DNA from: Heterobasidion occidentale
Taxonomy: Eukaryota; Basidiomycota; Agaricomycetes; Russulales; Bondarzewiaceae
DNA: 64,000 nt
Direction of reading: 5' to 3'
Assembly: GCA_039111635.1 (NCBI GenBank)
Contig: JBCAQO010000004.1
Coordinates: 1,302,001-1,366,000, forward strand
The position numbers and the translations under genes are program-made. Shown here one piece after another: positions 12,095 through 25,085 of the stretch; the first letter of the stretch is position 1, and each line of letters begins with the position of its first letter. Below the pieces are notes generated by a model, which ran no database searches, had not been told where the DNA came from, and worked only from the letters and a program-made list of their open reading frames with translations.

Positions 12095-14880
12095 ATGTCC
12101 ACCCTTATGCTCTCTCCCCGCTCTTCCTTTGCGTCGGGATACGCTCCCGTCGAGCGCCTTCCCCCTGAACTCCTCCACGCCATCGCGCTCTACCTCGTCG
12201 CCGGCGTCGTCATCGGCATCGATGGCAGCAGTAGCACCGATCACCCCGATCACCCTTTCCTCCTCGGCCCGCCTACATCCCTCCTCAACCTCCTCCTCAC
12301 CTCCCGCACTGTCCACGCTAAACTTGCCCCCGCCCTCCCGCTTCTCGCCGCGCGCACATTCGAGTTCAGTTTTGATGTGGGCGCAATACGGAGGAGGTTG
12401 GGCGCACACCGAGTTGACTCCGGGCGGGTGAAGCAGAAGGCGAGCATGACGCAGACACGGTGGGAGACCCTCGGCCGCATCAGGCGGCTGGAGTTCGGTA
12501 ACAGCGTCAAGGTACACTGTGAGAGCTCGGTACTGATACACGACCTTTGGACGGTGTATCTCATGCTCCTCGAGCATGACAACGCAAATCGTGCACAGCT
12601 CATTAAACATGCGCAGCTCCCGCGCTACCTCTGGCGCCTCGTCCGCGTCGGTTACGGCGCCCGCGAGGCTAGGGAAAGCAACAATGATCTAGGGGCTGGG
12701 AGCCAGGGGCGAGTGCTGCCAAGCTGGTCTGCGCACAGAGAGGAGAACGTGGAACTGATGAGTCTCGTATCTTGGGCACTGTGGCTGACGACGACCGCGG
12801 GTGAGCTCAAATCTAGGGGCCGCTGGTTCGAATAGTCACAGATGTTCTAAATTGACGCTTGGATGTGTAGAGGAGATCGAGTGCATGACGCACGAGACGC
12901 GGACAAGCATCATCCGCCTCTTCGTCCCCTTCCTTGCGTTCGGCTTCCAGTACCCCTCGCATTTCTTCCCCGCAACCCACCTATGCCTCCCCTTCTGCCC
13001 TCACTTGGTCCCAGCCTCCTGCTCTCCCCCCACACGTGCGGGTCTCTCGCCGTCCAGATCCCCGCTCCTCCCGCCGCTTCGCATGCTCACCTATGCAGGT
13101 CGTACCCTCGTACTCGCCGCTCCCCCGCTGGTGCCCGCAGCAACGCTTCTCGTGAGTTCAACTGTGCAAGTACAGATGAAGGCGGGACTGCGGGCCGATC
13201 TCAGAATGACGTCGGCGGGAGAGGGAGGAGAAGAGGAGAGTGATGGACAAGGGGACGAGGGCGTGGGACAGCAAGGAGGAGAGCAAGATGAAGAGAACCC
13301 CCGTGCGCGCTCCCTCAAGCTCTGGCTTGACTCGCCATCACTCGCGTTCGATCCTTCCTCCAAAGCCGACGATGTCACGACTGCGAGCACTGGCTCTCCC
13401 GACGGCAAGGATGTCGACAATGACGACGTTGAGGATATTGGAGGGCCGAGCGATCGACATGACGAGGACTGGGGGCGCGTCGTCGGGTGCGGAGATCCGT
13501 GGGGTTCTGCGTCGTCGACGGTAAGGGGACGGGTGTATAGCCCGGGTGCTATATGTGGGACGTGGAGTGGGGTGCTCTCGGTTCGTTCTATTGTTACCAT
13601 CGCCATAATTGCTATCTCTTTGGATCCTTGGGTCTTCAAGCTCGTCGTGTCGTTCTCATATTCTCCTGATCCCTTTTCTGAGTTTTTGAACGCACCGCTT
13701 CCTCATCGACGTAACTGACTTAATTGTGCGTGTGCACGGCTTGTCTCTCTACAGTGCCCGGACCAGACCCAGGTCGCCCGTATCGTCCACGCTCCCGATA
13801 TATCCAACGGCCCAGCCGAGCCCGAACCCGCACCAACAGACAATCAGCATCAGCATCAACATGTAGCGCAACCTAGGCGATTCTCCCTTCCGCAACCACA
13901 CCGTATAGCACACCGCCCGCTGTTCGCAACGCTCCGCGAGTATCATTGTCTTGCGCCCGATATTCCGCTGCGTGCGGGTATCGGGGAGGAGGCGTTGAGA
14001 GCGTTCCTGCCTGCCGGAGTCGAAGGAGCGGTTGGAATGCAAGGTGGACTTGGAGATGGAGATGGCCAAGGGGCCGAGGTGTGTGTAGTTGGTTCAAAAT
14101 GTGGTGTGTTCATCGGCTGACGGATGTTGATTGTGGGGGGTGGACGAGGGATCAGAATCGCGATGTAATCGAGATACGCGATCCGGTCAAGGGGACGACA
14201 CATGTGTACTATCGGTTCAGAGGTGGGGAAGGGGAAGGGGATCCGCCCTATTGCGCGAAGGGCATGGAAAAGCTCAGGTATGGGAAAGTCTTCAGAATTG
14301 AAAGCGACGAGGACGGCGAGGAAAAGAGCGGCAACGGTGAAGAGGCAGACGACAGCGAAGATAGTGATGAAGACGACGCGACGGAGTTTGTCGATCACGT
14401 CTCCAGCGGGGTCAATGATATCCTCATTGTTGGGGAGGTGCGTCGTCTGTATCCACATCATACTCCGTGTTCTATTGCGATCCGGATAGACTTGACTCCT
14501 GTAGTATTGACTCTTCGACCCGTATTAGACAGGCGGCGTACACGGTACGGCTTGGGGCCAATTTGGATTCGTCGGGCGTGTACGCTCATGGGACGGTTTG
14601 GTCGTGGTCGTGCGGTATCCTGTGCGTTTGCTGTTTTCTTTTTCGGTCATTTGATCTCCATGATCTTCACGATCTTGGCCTCCTTTTGCACGCATACTCG
14701 CAAACTTACTCATGCTGGGGCGATCAGCTTGACGCTCTCGCCATGCACATCGGTGCGCGCTGGATCCTTCGCGGCTACGTCCACGCGGGCGACGTTTGGG
14801 CCGGGCGCTGGCGCGAGACGGCGACAGGCATCGCGCACATTGGGTTTGAAGGTGGATTTGCGCTTGTGCGAGCGCGTTGA
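12095..14880 (+). CDS. Large F-box-type protein
   Basis: Six exons fit: 12095..12800, 12871..13571, 13755..14078, 14156..14437, 14529..14621 and 14728..14880, in all 2259 nt and 752 residues. The N-terminus VERLPPELLHAIALYL, followed by SLLNLLLTSRTVHAKLAP, is an F-box, the motif that docks substrate receptors to Skp1 in SCF ubiquitin ligases. The middle is acidic and low in complexity (EEESDGQGDEG and later EDSDEDDATEF). The C-terminal part (AWGQFGFVGRVRSWDGL, then ILRGYVHAGDVWAGRWRET) matches, from memory, a conserved block of Agaricomycete F-box proteins. The ATG at 12095 is the first in frame. The third intron (183 nt) is long for this window and its donor is uncertain. Residues around 12960-13080 may be out of the ancestral frame (see findings). 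Confidence 0.65.
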
Positions 14881-17800
14881 GGAAGGAGCTTTGGGTGAGG
14901 CTGGATGTAGAAAGGAGGCAGGTGCGGATGGGCGCTCGGTCGGTCACCGGACCGTCAATCACGTTCGTCTAATCTGATCATCTCAGCTAGTAGTGTTCAG
15001 GAGGCTGCAGGAGGCTGCCCGCTTCGGGCTTGAATTTAGATCCTGGATGGATAGGTACGGAAATGGGCGTGCATTTTCTAGACATCTCGGAAGACATCTT
15101 GGAATGGATATGTGATTGGATATGGATGGACCTGTGGGTGCTGGGACAGATGGACAATTAGGATCTCTTTCTCTCGTTTCCGTCTGTTGCTGATTCGGTT
15201 AGGCTGTGTATAAGCTGCTTTTCTCGGTGTTTTCACTCTCCGTGATCAATGAACGCTCGTTCGGGTTTTTCTGTCCCCCTCCTTTCTCTAGCGGCGACGT
15301 CCAGTGCTATACACCCTCATATTGAACGCCGCCTCATCACTTAGAGCTAGTGCTTCGAGCCTCGAGCAAGCTTGGGTTCAGAGCCGCTTCGACCACCAGT
15401 ATGCATGTATTGCACACGCATGGTTGTCTGCATGAAGGCGAAAGGATTTATCTGTGCTGGGCGTACATCGCGGTGTCGACGACGATGAGTTTTTCCAGCA
15501 GACCAAGGTCGAGTCTGAGTCTGAGTTCGAGAGGTTTCTTTTTATTTCTTCGCATGCTTTGAGTTGGAGCTTGCACAATCGGGGCGAGTTTCAGGAGCCC
15601 CGAAGCTCAACACAGCTATGCAATACAATGGCATGATTAACCTTCTGGAGGCGATGCAGGAGGAGAACGGGTCGCACAGACCCCGACAGACTGTAAGATT
15701 TATAAAGGGGGGATTTGCTGCGCTGTTCCACAGTGGGGGGCCATTTGGGGCGCTGTGAGCGTTTATGAATTCGAGAGATCTGACGGATCGAATCCGGGCA
15801 CAATCGACCGGCATCCCTCCTTCAAGCGTGACTATATGGCACAGTTTCTTGGGTTTGAGTACATGCCTTCAGGGGTGTAGAAACAGGTAGAAACTAGCAA
15901 GGACCCGAGTTTCGAAGTTGGCCAGCTCGGCCTCAAGACGAGAGCGATGGCCTGTACGTATCCCGCACTAGTGCCCATGGATATCCCCAAAGCCTCCTAT
16001 CCTTAGTGAGGGCTTTGGTACACGTTTGTACGAGTTTGAGAGAAGAAGGGCGAGACAGAGAGCTCATAAAAGTCCGGATTCGAGCCTGCTAGAGAAGGCG
16101 GAAGGAAGAGACGGCAGCAAAGAAAGCGCGGATGTGCAGAAGCAGAAGCAAAGAACTATCAGCTGATTGCAAAACAGCACCGCTTGTGTCCTCACTCAGT
16201 ATCAATAATAAGTCTTTAGGAGCGGGATGATCACATAATGATCCAAAGGAGCTTGACTCTTTTTTTGTCGCCATCGATCGATCGAAGTTTGCCCTAGCAG
16301 GAAAAAGTACCCGACAGGCAGTGTCAGACTAGGACGGGAAGGTTCCCGCTGTGCTTGTGATGCACGTGTAACGGGTGTTTTTACAGCCCTAGGGAACAAG
16401 CTCACTCCGTGCAGAGAGGAAAATTCTTTTTGGGGTGAAGGGCAATGTCTGCCTCCGGATCAGAAGGCGGAAGCAGCCTCTGCATACGCGTTTGATATGC
16501 AGGTTCTGCCCAAATCAGTAAGATGCAGAGTGTGCGAATGCGTGTGGACACTCACATCAAGCGTTCTCTTCGTTGAAAGTGGCGAGGATGTGTGCCAGAG
16601 CCGCGACGCTGGCCAAAACCCTTGACAAAAGTGGACCGGGGCCTGGCCTGGTCGCCCCATTCGCGCCAATTCTAAGCCCACCGCCCAAGTCCTAGGGCTG
16701 ATATCGCTCGCATAGAGGGGAGTACACATGCGCTCCATATGTAGATAAATTTGAAGGCAGTCGCTAGTGGCAGTCGCCCAGCGCCGAAACGATTCTGATG
16801 ATAACCTTGAGCCTGCGGTGAATGCCAGGAAGAACACGTACCCACGCTTGGGCTTCGTTCTCCATGACGAAGGTGGTGGTGAGGTGGTCACTGGTGATCA
16901 GGGAGGACGAATTTCAGTTTAATTTGATGCTGAAATTCGGCAAGGCTGCCGCTAAGGCACCATGTGTGTGCTCGGCCTGTGAACCCTAATGTTCATTCGT
17001 ATCTCACGAATGCAGAGAAATTGGAGTCGCCGCTGACTCCACTTCATCGTTGTGAACTTCCGTCTGCCTAAAGGATTGCCTTACTTTCGGAGGCTTCGAT
17101 ATAATTGGCGGAAGATCGGGCGGAGTCTACCACCAGCGTCTATCCCGCGTTACCCTACAAGGTTGCAGGTTTAGCAGCTTCTACTCAGCCTCGAAATGGC
17201 ACATACTCGTATCGATTGCGGCTTTTATGACTCATGAGTCGCTGTCACTTGTCTGTCGGAGTTCTCGGTGAATGTCGCGTTTAAAAGGAGCGATCGGACG
17301 TGCTCGTTCAACTCAACGCGACGTGGCTGAGCGTCGATGCTGAGCGCATCGATACATCGATGGCAAGATTAGAAGTGGAAGGGTGGAGTGAGAGTTTGTA
17401 AATTGGTACGTACTCGGTTCCATAGAGGGTGCTGCCTGGTCACTAGTCCAAGTACTTCCCAGGTCGCATGGCCGAGCATTGACCTAGCAGCCACGATAAC
17501 ACGGCTGCATACATGTGGCGAGTGTCGTCACCTGCGTACCGGCATCATCCATTTTATAACCGACATCTTCTTTGCTGGGAAGCACGCTGCCAAAGAGGTT
17601 GGTGAAGGCTGACGGGATTGTAAAAGGCTAGACGGCCCTCAGCGGTGCCGGCGGCCCTACAGTGGACAGGGGCCCTTCCGTAGGAACATGACTGCGGGAG
17701 GACGAGGGTGGAGATGCTGATGCCATCACTTTTGATCCGTGTGCGCGTGACCGACTTCAATTGTTATAGTTTTTTCTCTCTCTCGTGTGATCTCAGGAGA

Positions 17801-20255
17801 AATCATATTCGCGTTCTGTGTAGAAAAATGGGCATAACAAGGTGAGAGTATGAGGACAAGGCAGTTCAACGCTGCTGCAGCAGGTCACCAGGTGTTCCTT
17901 GATCAGCTGAATGAAGCCCCAAAGGTCAAAGGCAGAAGGCCTACATCTGGTCCAGGGATAGCACCGAGGTGCAGGCGCCTTCGGGATCACAGGATGAATA
18001 TGTCCAAGTAGTCATCGCAAGTTGTCCATTTCTTTGACATTCGACGCAAGCGGCCTCGACATCTTCACCATCTACGATCTCTCCTTAGAAGATTCAGTCA
18101 TACTTGGCATAACTTGAGTCGTTGTTCGATGCACGTACCTAAAATCATGAGTCAGAGGCCAAAGGACCGCCTGGCATGGTTAGGCCGTGCATTCGATGTC
18201 GGCGCTAGATCAGAGTCTAGCTGACATGAATGAAAATCAGCAGTTGAATTCATTGAACGACGTTGAACGCTGAAGGTAGATACCTTCAATTTGAAAAACT
18301 TACATTTTGAGGCAGATAGCAGCAGTGAAAAAGAAAATCACGTCGGGCGCTCTTCGGGCGGGCCTTCTGTGTATCGCCGCCGGAAAGGTCGAGCGCTAAA
18401 TCCGCATAGGATTGAAAATTTACATCGCCCCATCTCTGTAGAAAGATATTGAGATCGAAATGACGCCGACGCGCTCGGCGGAGTGGGTGCTAGTAGGTCC
18501 AGCCTGGGCCCGTATATTTGTGAACTGGATCCGGAATATCAATATTAATCGGTAGGGAAGCTATCGATCTACCAGAAAAACTCCCCGCACGTGCCTTCTG
18601 GATTCTTTCTTGTGCATCGGCGAGCTGCTATTGGCTGACTGCTCGTTCGAAGGTCGATTTGGGCATGATGGGTATGTACACTATCTGTGTACGCATCAGA
18701 TCTAGGTCCACTGACCACCAATGGAGAACTAGGGGTATCCGTCGCCTCTTGGCAATACCGTGCTTTTACACAGGGGAGCACTGTATCGAACTCGATCGCC
18801 TGATCGCCGAGTAACGCGGGTGTTGTGTCGAGGTTTCAGGTCTATCAGGACTATACTTGGTTAGTTGTCGTGCAGGCGAATGTGGACTGGAGGTCGAGAA
18901 CAACTAGAGGTAGGGAGCAGACGGAGCTCCTCGCTGGGTTGTAAATTTGTCTCCGCGAGAACGATTCAACTTGATCTAGCAGGGCGGTATTCGTTGATGT
19001 CAGATGCATCTAGCATCAGCGGAGAGGGAGTTTGAGCTTGTGCAAGCGTCTGGCATCGCGCTGGACAGGCTAGCTGCGCACCGCTCTGACACCGCCGGCT
19101 GCCGCCGTTCCGCTATCCGGCACGTTGTAGGCCTGTGTTTACTTCGGGAGGCAAGGCACATGCCACAGCCTAACCGGCATCCATCTGGCTCGTAGAAGCA
19201 GCGTGGAGGCGCTCGCATCTAAGTGCGTGATCACATCGCATGCAGACCCACTCGTTTGCAACACCTTACGATTTCCAGAGGGTAAGTAGCGATTGGTCGC
19301 CGCTCCGCGGAGGACATAAAGCGGACAAGGATGCGAGCATGGATGCTATCGATGTTAACTCATGAAGTGCTGTAGGTCCTCCATATGTGTTGTGGCTGTG
19401 ACACACAGGGCCGCGAATCGACTGGGGTTCAGCCCAGGTAGTCTTGATCTGGGCACGCGATTCTCGCGGGCATTCATATTAGGACGTTGCAGTATATGTA
19501 CCGAAGGTCGCCGTGCTTGATCCTGATCAGGACCTGATGATCATATGATTGCAACGAAGACGCATCGTCAGAGTGTTGCGCGACCGATGATTTATCAGGA
19601 CGACTGGCCCTCGGCAAGCACAATTGGGCATATTGGATCCCTACCCCAGCAGGGCCTGTCATGTGCGAGGCGTTCATGTTGTATGCGCGCCATGATTTCG
19701 AGGGTAGTGTGGTCGAGATGGTGTGGGCTGCGGTCCAAAAATGATGAGTATGTCACGGGAAGGTGCTAGGCTGAAGAGGGCACGGCGAGCGATGGGACGA
19801 CGGGCGGTACCGGGAGCAGAGCTGAAAGCGGGTATATGTTTTCCAAATCCATCGCAATCGACGCTTCTTACGCGAGCCTACTCACACACGCCCACATTGG
19901 CAGCGATGTGGCTTCCGAATGTCGGAAGTGGAGCGAGCCTGACGGAATCAACGTCGTGTTCTCAGTCCCGGGAGGCAAGGTCACGGCGCTTCCCGTTGCC
20001 CATGTGCCTCTAGCATCCGGCCGCCCGTCTAGAGAGTACCACTAGCGCAGGCACTGCTCGCCGAAAAAAAACGGGAGATCTTCGCGCAGGCTCCGCGTTG
20101 CAGGGGCCCTTGAAACAGCGGTGCCGGCAGTGCGGGGTAGTCCTGAGCGTGGCACGGTTCGGTTCCAAGCGAGACGAGATCTGGAGAGAGAACATGAACG
20201 AGGCCCGCTTCTGAATTGAGAGACGGAAAGAGAGTTACCGGGACATGGATTATCA
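14881..20255. other. Gene-poor 5.4-kb region
   Basis: Both strands carry only short frames without family resemblance, mostly opening on non-ATG codons, such as a 143-residue minus-strand frame at 16460..16891. No inverted or long direct repeat was seen. The distal part presumably contains a long upstream control region of the WOPR regulator at 20365; such developmental regulators often have long promoters in fungi, which is an inference. Confidence 0.4.
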
Positions 20256-20262
20256 TATAAAG
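20256..20262 (+). promoter_or_regulatory. TATA box candidate of the WOPR gene
   Basis: TATAAAG sits 109 nt before the start codon at 20365, in a plausible core-promoter position with a CT-rich stretch between it and the ATG. Confidence 0.45.
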
Positions 20263-20364
20263 AGCCCGCCGCTTCCAGACCACCCCTGCCTTTTTCCTGC
20301 AGCGCTCGTTCACTCACGCCTCGACCCTTATAGGCCCTTGCTCGTGCTGCCCCTGCGTCGGGTC

Positions 20365-22151
20365 ATGCATCCCGCCACATCCCCCGCTCTCTCTCCGTCC
20401 ACCGCTGCTGCTGCCTCTGCACACCATTCACCTGTGCAACCATTCATCGGCTTCGTTGACACCACCACTGATGCCCTTCGCCTCATCATGGCCGCCCGAC
20501 AGGGCGTTATCCCACGCATCACCCGCCGCCTCAACGATGCCGAGAGGAGGTCCATGATCAGGAGCGGGACGGTGTTTGTATTCTCGGTAGAGGAAAGTGG
20601 TATCAGGCGTTGGACTGAAGGCCTGTCCTGGTCCCCATCCCGGATAGTTGGGAATTTCTTGGTGAGCCAATCCTGTCAGTACTTGGCGTCAAGAGGACCC
20701 GACGCCATTCATAATGATTACGCACGTCTTCGAATGTCCATGCTGACATTTGATCGATCGCGGCCGTAGGTGTATCGTGAGGTCACCGAACGTGGCAGCA
20801 GTCGCATTGCCCCGGAGAGACGAGCCACGCCTTCGACCGCATCGGCATCGGCCACGAACTCGCCTGTTCAGCGTCATCGAAGCAGATCGGACACCAGCGT
20901 TGGGAGGTCCGTTGAGGCAGTGGCCGCAATGAAGCCCAATGGCCTTACTAAAAAGGTAACAGCATTGCTTGACTCGAAGATGGCACACACTCACATGCAT
21001 GGTCTTACGTCTTGTGGGACTGCAGACTATCACCGTCAAAGTGGATGGCACAGATCACCACCTCGTCTCCTACTATCGCGAGGAAGATGTCCGCCACGGA
21101 CGACTTCAAAGACCAACAAGTAGACAGGATATCATGGACATCAACATTCCACCGGAGATGGTGCGTGCGACGAACTTTCGTCACCCACCCCACATCGAGA
21201 TTGGTGCAGACGGCCGAGCACATATGTATGTCCCGTCTCCATTTCCTCCTTCTGGATTATCGATGGCAGGACCCTGGATCGCGTACTGAACGTGAGCTCC
21301 AAACTTCCAGATATGATGCTGAAGAAGCGGAGAACGTCGTGCGACGTCAGCACGACCCCGCTTCTAGCCCTACAACCCTCTCCGCGCCTTCTATTTCCAT
21401 TCCCTCAACATCCTATGGGACACAGAGCGCAACCTCAGAATCCAGCCGCGGTCAGCAATCCCATTACCAGCAACAACCCCAGCATCAGCATGAGATGCAC
21501 TCACCAGTCACACCATTGACTACTCGAGAGGGTCAAAGCGGCGTCGGTGCGGGTCATCGTGGGTATGGGCACTCGCTTTATCAGGTTCGACCACCTCTCG
21601 TACCTGCATCCACACCTGCGAGTCATCGCTGGTCATCCTCGTCATTGCTGGCCTCGTCCTCTTTCCAAGGTTCTAGCCGGCAGGCCCCCGAGGTCTCGAC
21701 GAGAACAGCACAGGGAGTCCGAGACTGGGAGAACTCCACACACAGCCCCACGCAGTACAGTGCCTTGGACGGAGTCTACTATCCACCACAGAACGAGAAG
21801 CCGAGGCACGCACTGCCCCTTTCTTCTCCACCCCTTTCACTACCCCAGGCCGCGCAACTATACCACGTACCGCCGAGCATCGCGCAAAGCTTGCCGGACG
21901 CACACTCGCGCGGGAACGTTGGGGCGCATTGGCCTGCGCATCACGGCGTGCCAATATATCAGCAGCAGTCGTCTAGCTCGATTGGATACCAGGTCCATGA
22001 ACGTGTCCCTGCTCCCACCCCATGGAGCCAGAGTCTCCATCAACCCAGCCCCAATATGTCACGTCGATCCCATCATCAGGAGGAAAGCGTCTATGACGGA
22101 CCCGAATTGCTCTACTCTGAAGAACATGGTCATGCTGCGACCTACAAGTAG
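20365..22151 (+). CDS. WOPR-domain transcription factor (Gti1/Pac2 family)
   Basis: Four exons, 20365..20661, 20770..20955, 21026..21225 and 21311..22151, give 507 residues. The bipartite WOPR DNA-binding domain is complete. The first block runs from FIGFVDTTTDALRLIMAARQ to IRRWTEGLSWSPSRIVGNFL and then VYREV across intron 1. The second block follows a Ser/Thr-rich linker with TITVKVDG and HHLVSYYREEDV. The family (Wor1, Ryp1, Gti1, Pac2, Sge1) controls morphological switching, conidiation, nutrient uptake or virulence in ascomycetes; basidiomycete members are less studied. The C-terminal 280 residues are rich in Gln, His, Ser and Pro, as in activation regions. Intron 3 was chosen as 85 nt (gtatgt...ttccag). 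A 40-nt alternative ending at 21269 also keeps phase. The start is the first in-frame ATG, 109 nt after a TATA box. Confidence 0.9.
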
Positions 22152-22667
22152 CTGCGCGGACGCCGGCCTGCTGGGCTATTTTTCCATCATCATCAATCGC
22201 ACAATCTATCATCATCCGACGTTTGTCAAGCAGGTACTGCGTTCGGTATAATGCGTTGCGTACCTCCCACACAGCATCTCGTCCTTGTTCTTGTTCTGGG
22301 TAATAGCGTCAGCTGCGAGCAGGTTTCCACAGGCTATGATACACACTAGTAACGATCTTCTGGGTTGTCTTGACCACGGACACCATATACACGCAACAGG
22401 GGACCATGGCCACTACATTAATGGACTTACATTGGTATTTATGCCAGTCGCTTTTTGTCCGGAACATACTGGCGACGCCGGCAATCAGAGCAGGGTGCCT
22501 TGCGTAGAGGTTTTCATCGGTAATACTGTCGAAAACACATTACGATAGAAGTCAAGGGACAGCATAGCTTTCGCTCTGCTCACCCACAGTCAATTGACGC
22601 ATTAGATACATGCATACACGCACCGGAGCATATTTATTCATTGCCCACGACATGAACGTATGGAAAA
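22152..22667. other. Convergent intergenic region
   Basis: Tail-to-tail spacer between the WOPR gene and the Tfb2 gene. It should hold both 3' ends; no gene was seen. Confidence 0.5.
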
Positions 22668-24843
22668 TCAGCCGATCTCTCCTCGCGTCCGCCGCTCGAT
22701 GAACCCGCGGATGTTTGCATGTCCCTCTAGGCTGCCAAAGAAGCAACGCTTGGCAGCGTTCTCCCAAATCACGATGTCGAGTTGTTTTGCATAGTTCAGC
22801 ACATACTCATAGTCTGCCTGAGATGCAAATGCCGTGTATAGATATCCTGAGCAAGCGTGCGGCGCGTCAGCATGATTGCGTAGAGGACAGATGACTACAT
22901 GATCTTACCTTCCTGCGATTTTACTCTGTTCCGCTCTAGCTCCCAAAGCCGGATCTGATCTTGAACTGTAACAGGAAGTAAGGGTTTCTGTGGGGAAAGG
23001 CATAAGCCGAGGAGGACGTGACAGGATAAATGCAACAACTCACGTTCTTGCGCATCTGGGGGTGTGCATAAGTCGTGAGGTAACTGATAATCTAGCGAAG
23101 CCATTGTCAGCCAGAGCAATGGCATGTGGTACACATGTACGGCGCTCGAAGGGCAAAGCGGAATGGGAAGGCGGTGACATCTCGATAGAGGGCCAAGACG
23201 CACCTGATCAGCGGTTATGCCGTTGGCAAGGGCCTTCCGCACGCTCTCACGCGTAATAGAACCCACAACGAGGTTCGGGAAGCGCGATTTCATGCTCACG
23301 AACAGGTTGAGGACAGCTGTTTGCAATGGGTTGTCTACAGTACATGTGTTCCGGCATTTCATCAGGATAGCGCATAGTAAGATAAGATGCATGTGGGAGG
23401 GCGTACTCGTGTATGCATACAGTCGGTAATTGGTCTCGAGGATGATGAAACCTTGGGCCTGGCCACTTGGCCCTGTACCCGTACCCGAAGCAGTGGGAAG
23501 AGGAGGCAGTGAGGACGTCAAAGTAGTCGCTAATCGCGTCGGGTTGAAGCGCCGGGATGTGGCCTGCCACCGGGTTAGTTGGATGCTTATCTCTATACAG
23601 AGATGAACCGACCTTGCGCTGCCATATAAGACCGTAATCTCGGAGATCCTCCAACATGGCCTTCTGAGTTTCGCTCAGGCTCTCCGTCGAATATTCCTGG
23701 TATGTCCAGATATGAATGAACTATGATATACGCCGGGATAGAAGCTCCTTACGCGGCCAAGTTCCATGGTAGACAGCATGAATAGAAAACTGATGACTTC
23801 CACAAGATCCATCTGTCTTTCCTGGATTACATGACGGGTCAGTGATGATGGAGTATATGCGCAGATGGTTTTCGTCTTCACTTCAACCATCTCCAAGTAC
23901 TGAAGCAAAAGGTCCCATAGCTGGGCGTGGGGTGTATGTAAAAGAAATTGGAAGCCTGAAGAGGTTATCTGCAGCTGCGATCCTCTGGCAAGCGAAACCC
24001 TCAATTAGCGCTGCTTCTGGTGATTAGATGCGCGAAGCCTACGATTGCATGGCCATCAGACCACTCCGCTGAAGGAGGTATAGAACTCCTTGCGATGGTC
24101 TCGCAGGAGCTTGCCCTGTGCCCGAGGATACCATGTAATGCAAAATAGTCTAATGAATGGCGTCTGTTAGATCGCGTGCAGGCGTCAATGTCTCTAATCA
24201 CACCTCCCAGCGCTCCAGCGCGTATGTGTCTAGAGTCTCGATGCTGGGGGATTGCCGTTTTTCATCTAATTCGGCAGGAACCCCGAAACTTCCACTGTTT
24301 CCACTGTGGATAATGTAAGACGCGCAAAGGTTTCCTGCACATTCAACGCGCAATTTGAGGATATCCCTCACCCTCCTGTGATAGCTTGTCGCATGCTTGT
24401 TTTGAAGGTCGGATTGAGACCCAGCTTAGCGGATGGACTGGGAAGAATGTGCAGATTGGCCAGGGTCATTATGGCACTATCATAAAGTCTATCTCAAGCT
24501 TGTTGGCAATGCACTAATATGAAATCACTTGAACAAAGACGAACTTTATTTTAGCATCAACGACCCAGGATGACATGGTCGATACGGGGATGGAAGACTC
24601 AAGCCATAGCAAGTTCATGATGATCTGACGTTCTAAAGGTGCTAAAAGGCTGTAAAAAACCCTGCTCGCGAATAGATTCTTCGATGAATGTTGCTCGACG
24701 TACCGAAATATGGACAGACATGATGATGGTCGGTGGTACAGACGTGTCAGCGAGTTCTGAGACTGTGAATGGAGAAACGACAGCAAAGCATGTGGATGGT
24801 GCTCATCGCTGAAGTTGGGTTGATCTGGATCGACGACGGGCAT
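22668..24843 (-). CDS. TFB2: TFIIH core subunit Tfb2 (p52)
   Basis: A minus-strand gene of at least eight exons. From the ATG at 24843 the pieces read in order: [164 protein letters not shown], then [20 protein letters not shown], ending in the conserved [20 protein letters not shown] before the stop at 22668. These cover the whole family from end to end. Tfb2 anchors the XPB helicase in TFIIH and acts in the nucleus in transcription start and nucleotide excision repair. Exact joins of exons 2-4 were not settled. It is divergent from the Tsc13 gene. Confidence 0.93.
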
Positions 24844-25085
24844 TTTTCAGAGCAGTGGCATTGGACGAGGTGCATTGTAGCGGGACGTCATTTTGGACTC
24901 AATTTCCCCTCAGACTGAGTTTGGATTTCGAGCCGCGACATATTTGAAGCAAACTATGACATGCTGTGACGGACACGTCGGGTCACCGCGATGTCACCAC
25001 CCCACTTGAATGCCGGCTTGCTGTCTGACGGTGTCCTCAGCCCCAACAGTTGCTCCACTGCATATACTACATCGACCTCCGGGAA
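24844..25085. promoter_or_regulatory. Divergent promoter between TFB2 and TSC13
   Basis: The start codons of the two genes are 242 nt apart on opposite strands, so this short stretch must contain both core promoters and leaders. No clear TATA box faces either gene, which suits housekeeping genes. Confidence 0.6.

Noticed and set aside
12816..12830. GGTTCGAAT resembling a tRNA B box
   Set aside because: Lies within an intron of the F-box gene and lacks the rest of a tRNA.
13091..13639. 182-codon minus-strand Ser/Pro-rich ORF
   Set aside because: Shadow of the acidic low-complexity exon of the F-box protein on the other strand.
15780..15800. tRNA T-arm-like GGATCGAATCCGG
   Set aside because: The loop is too short and no acceptor stem, D-arm or anticodon arm can be drawn around it.
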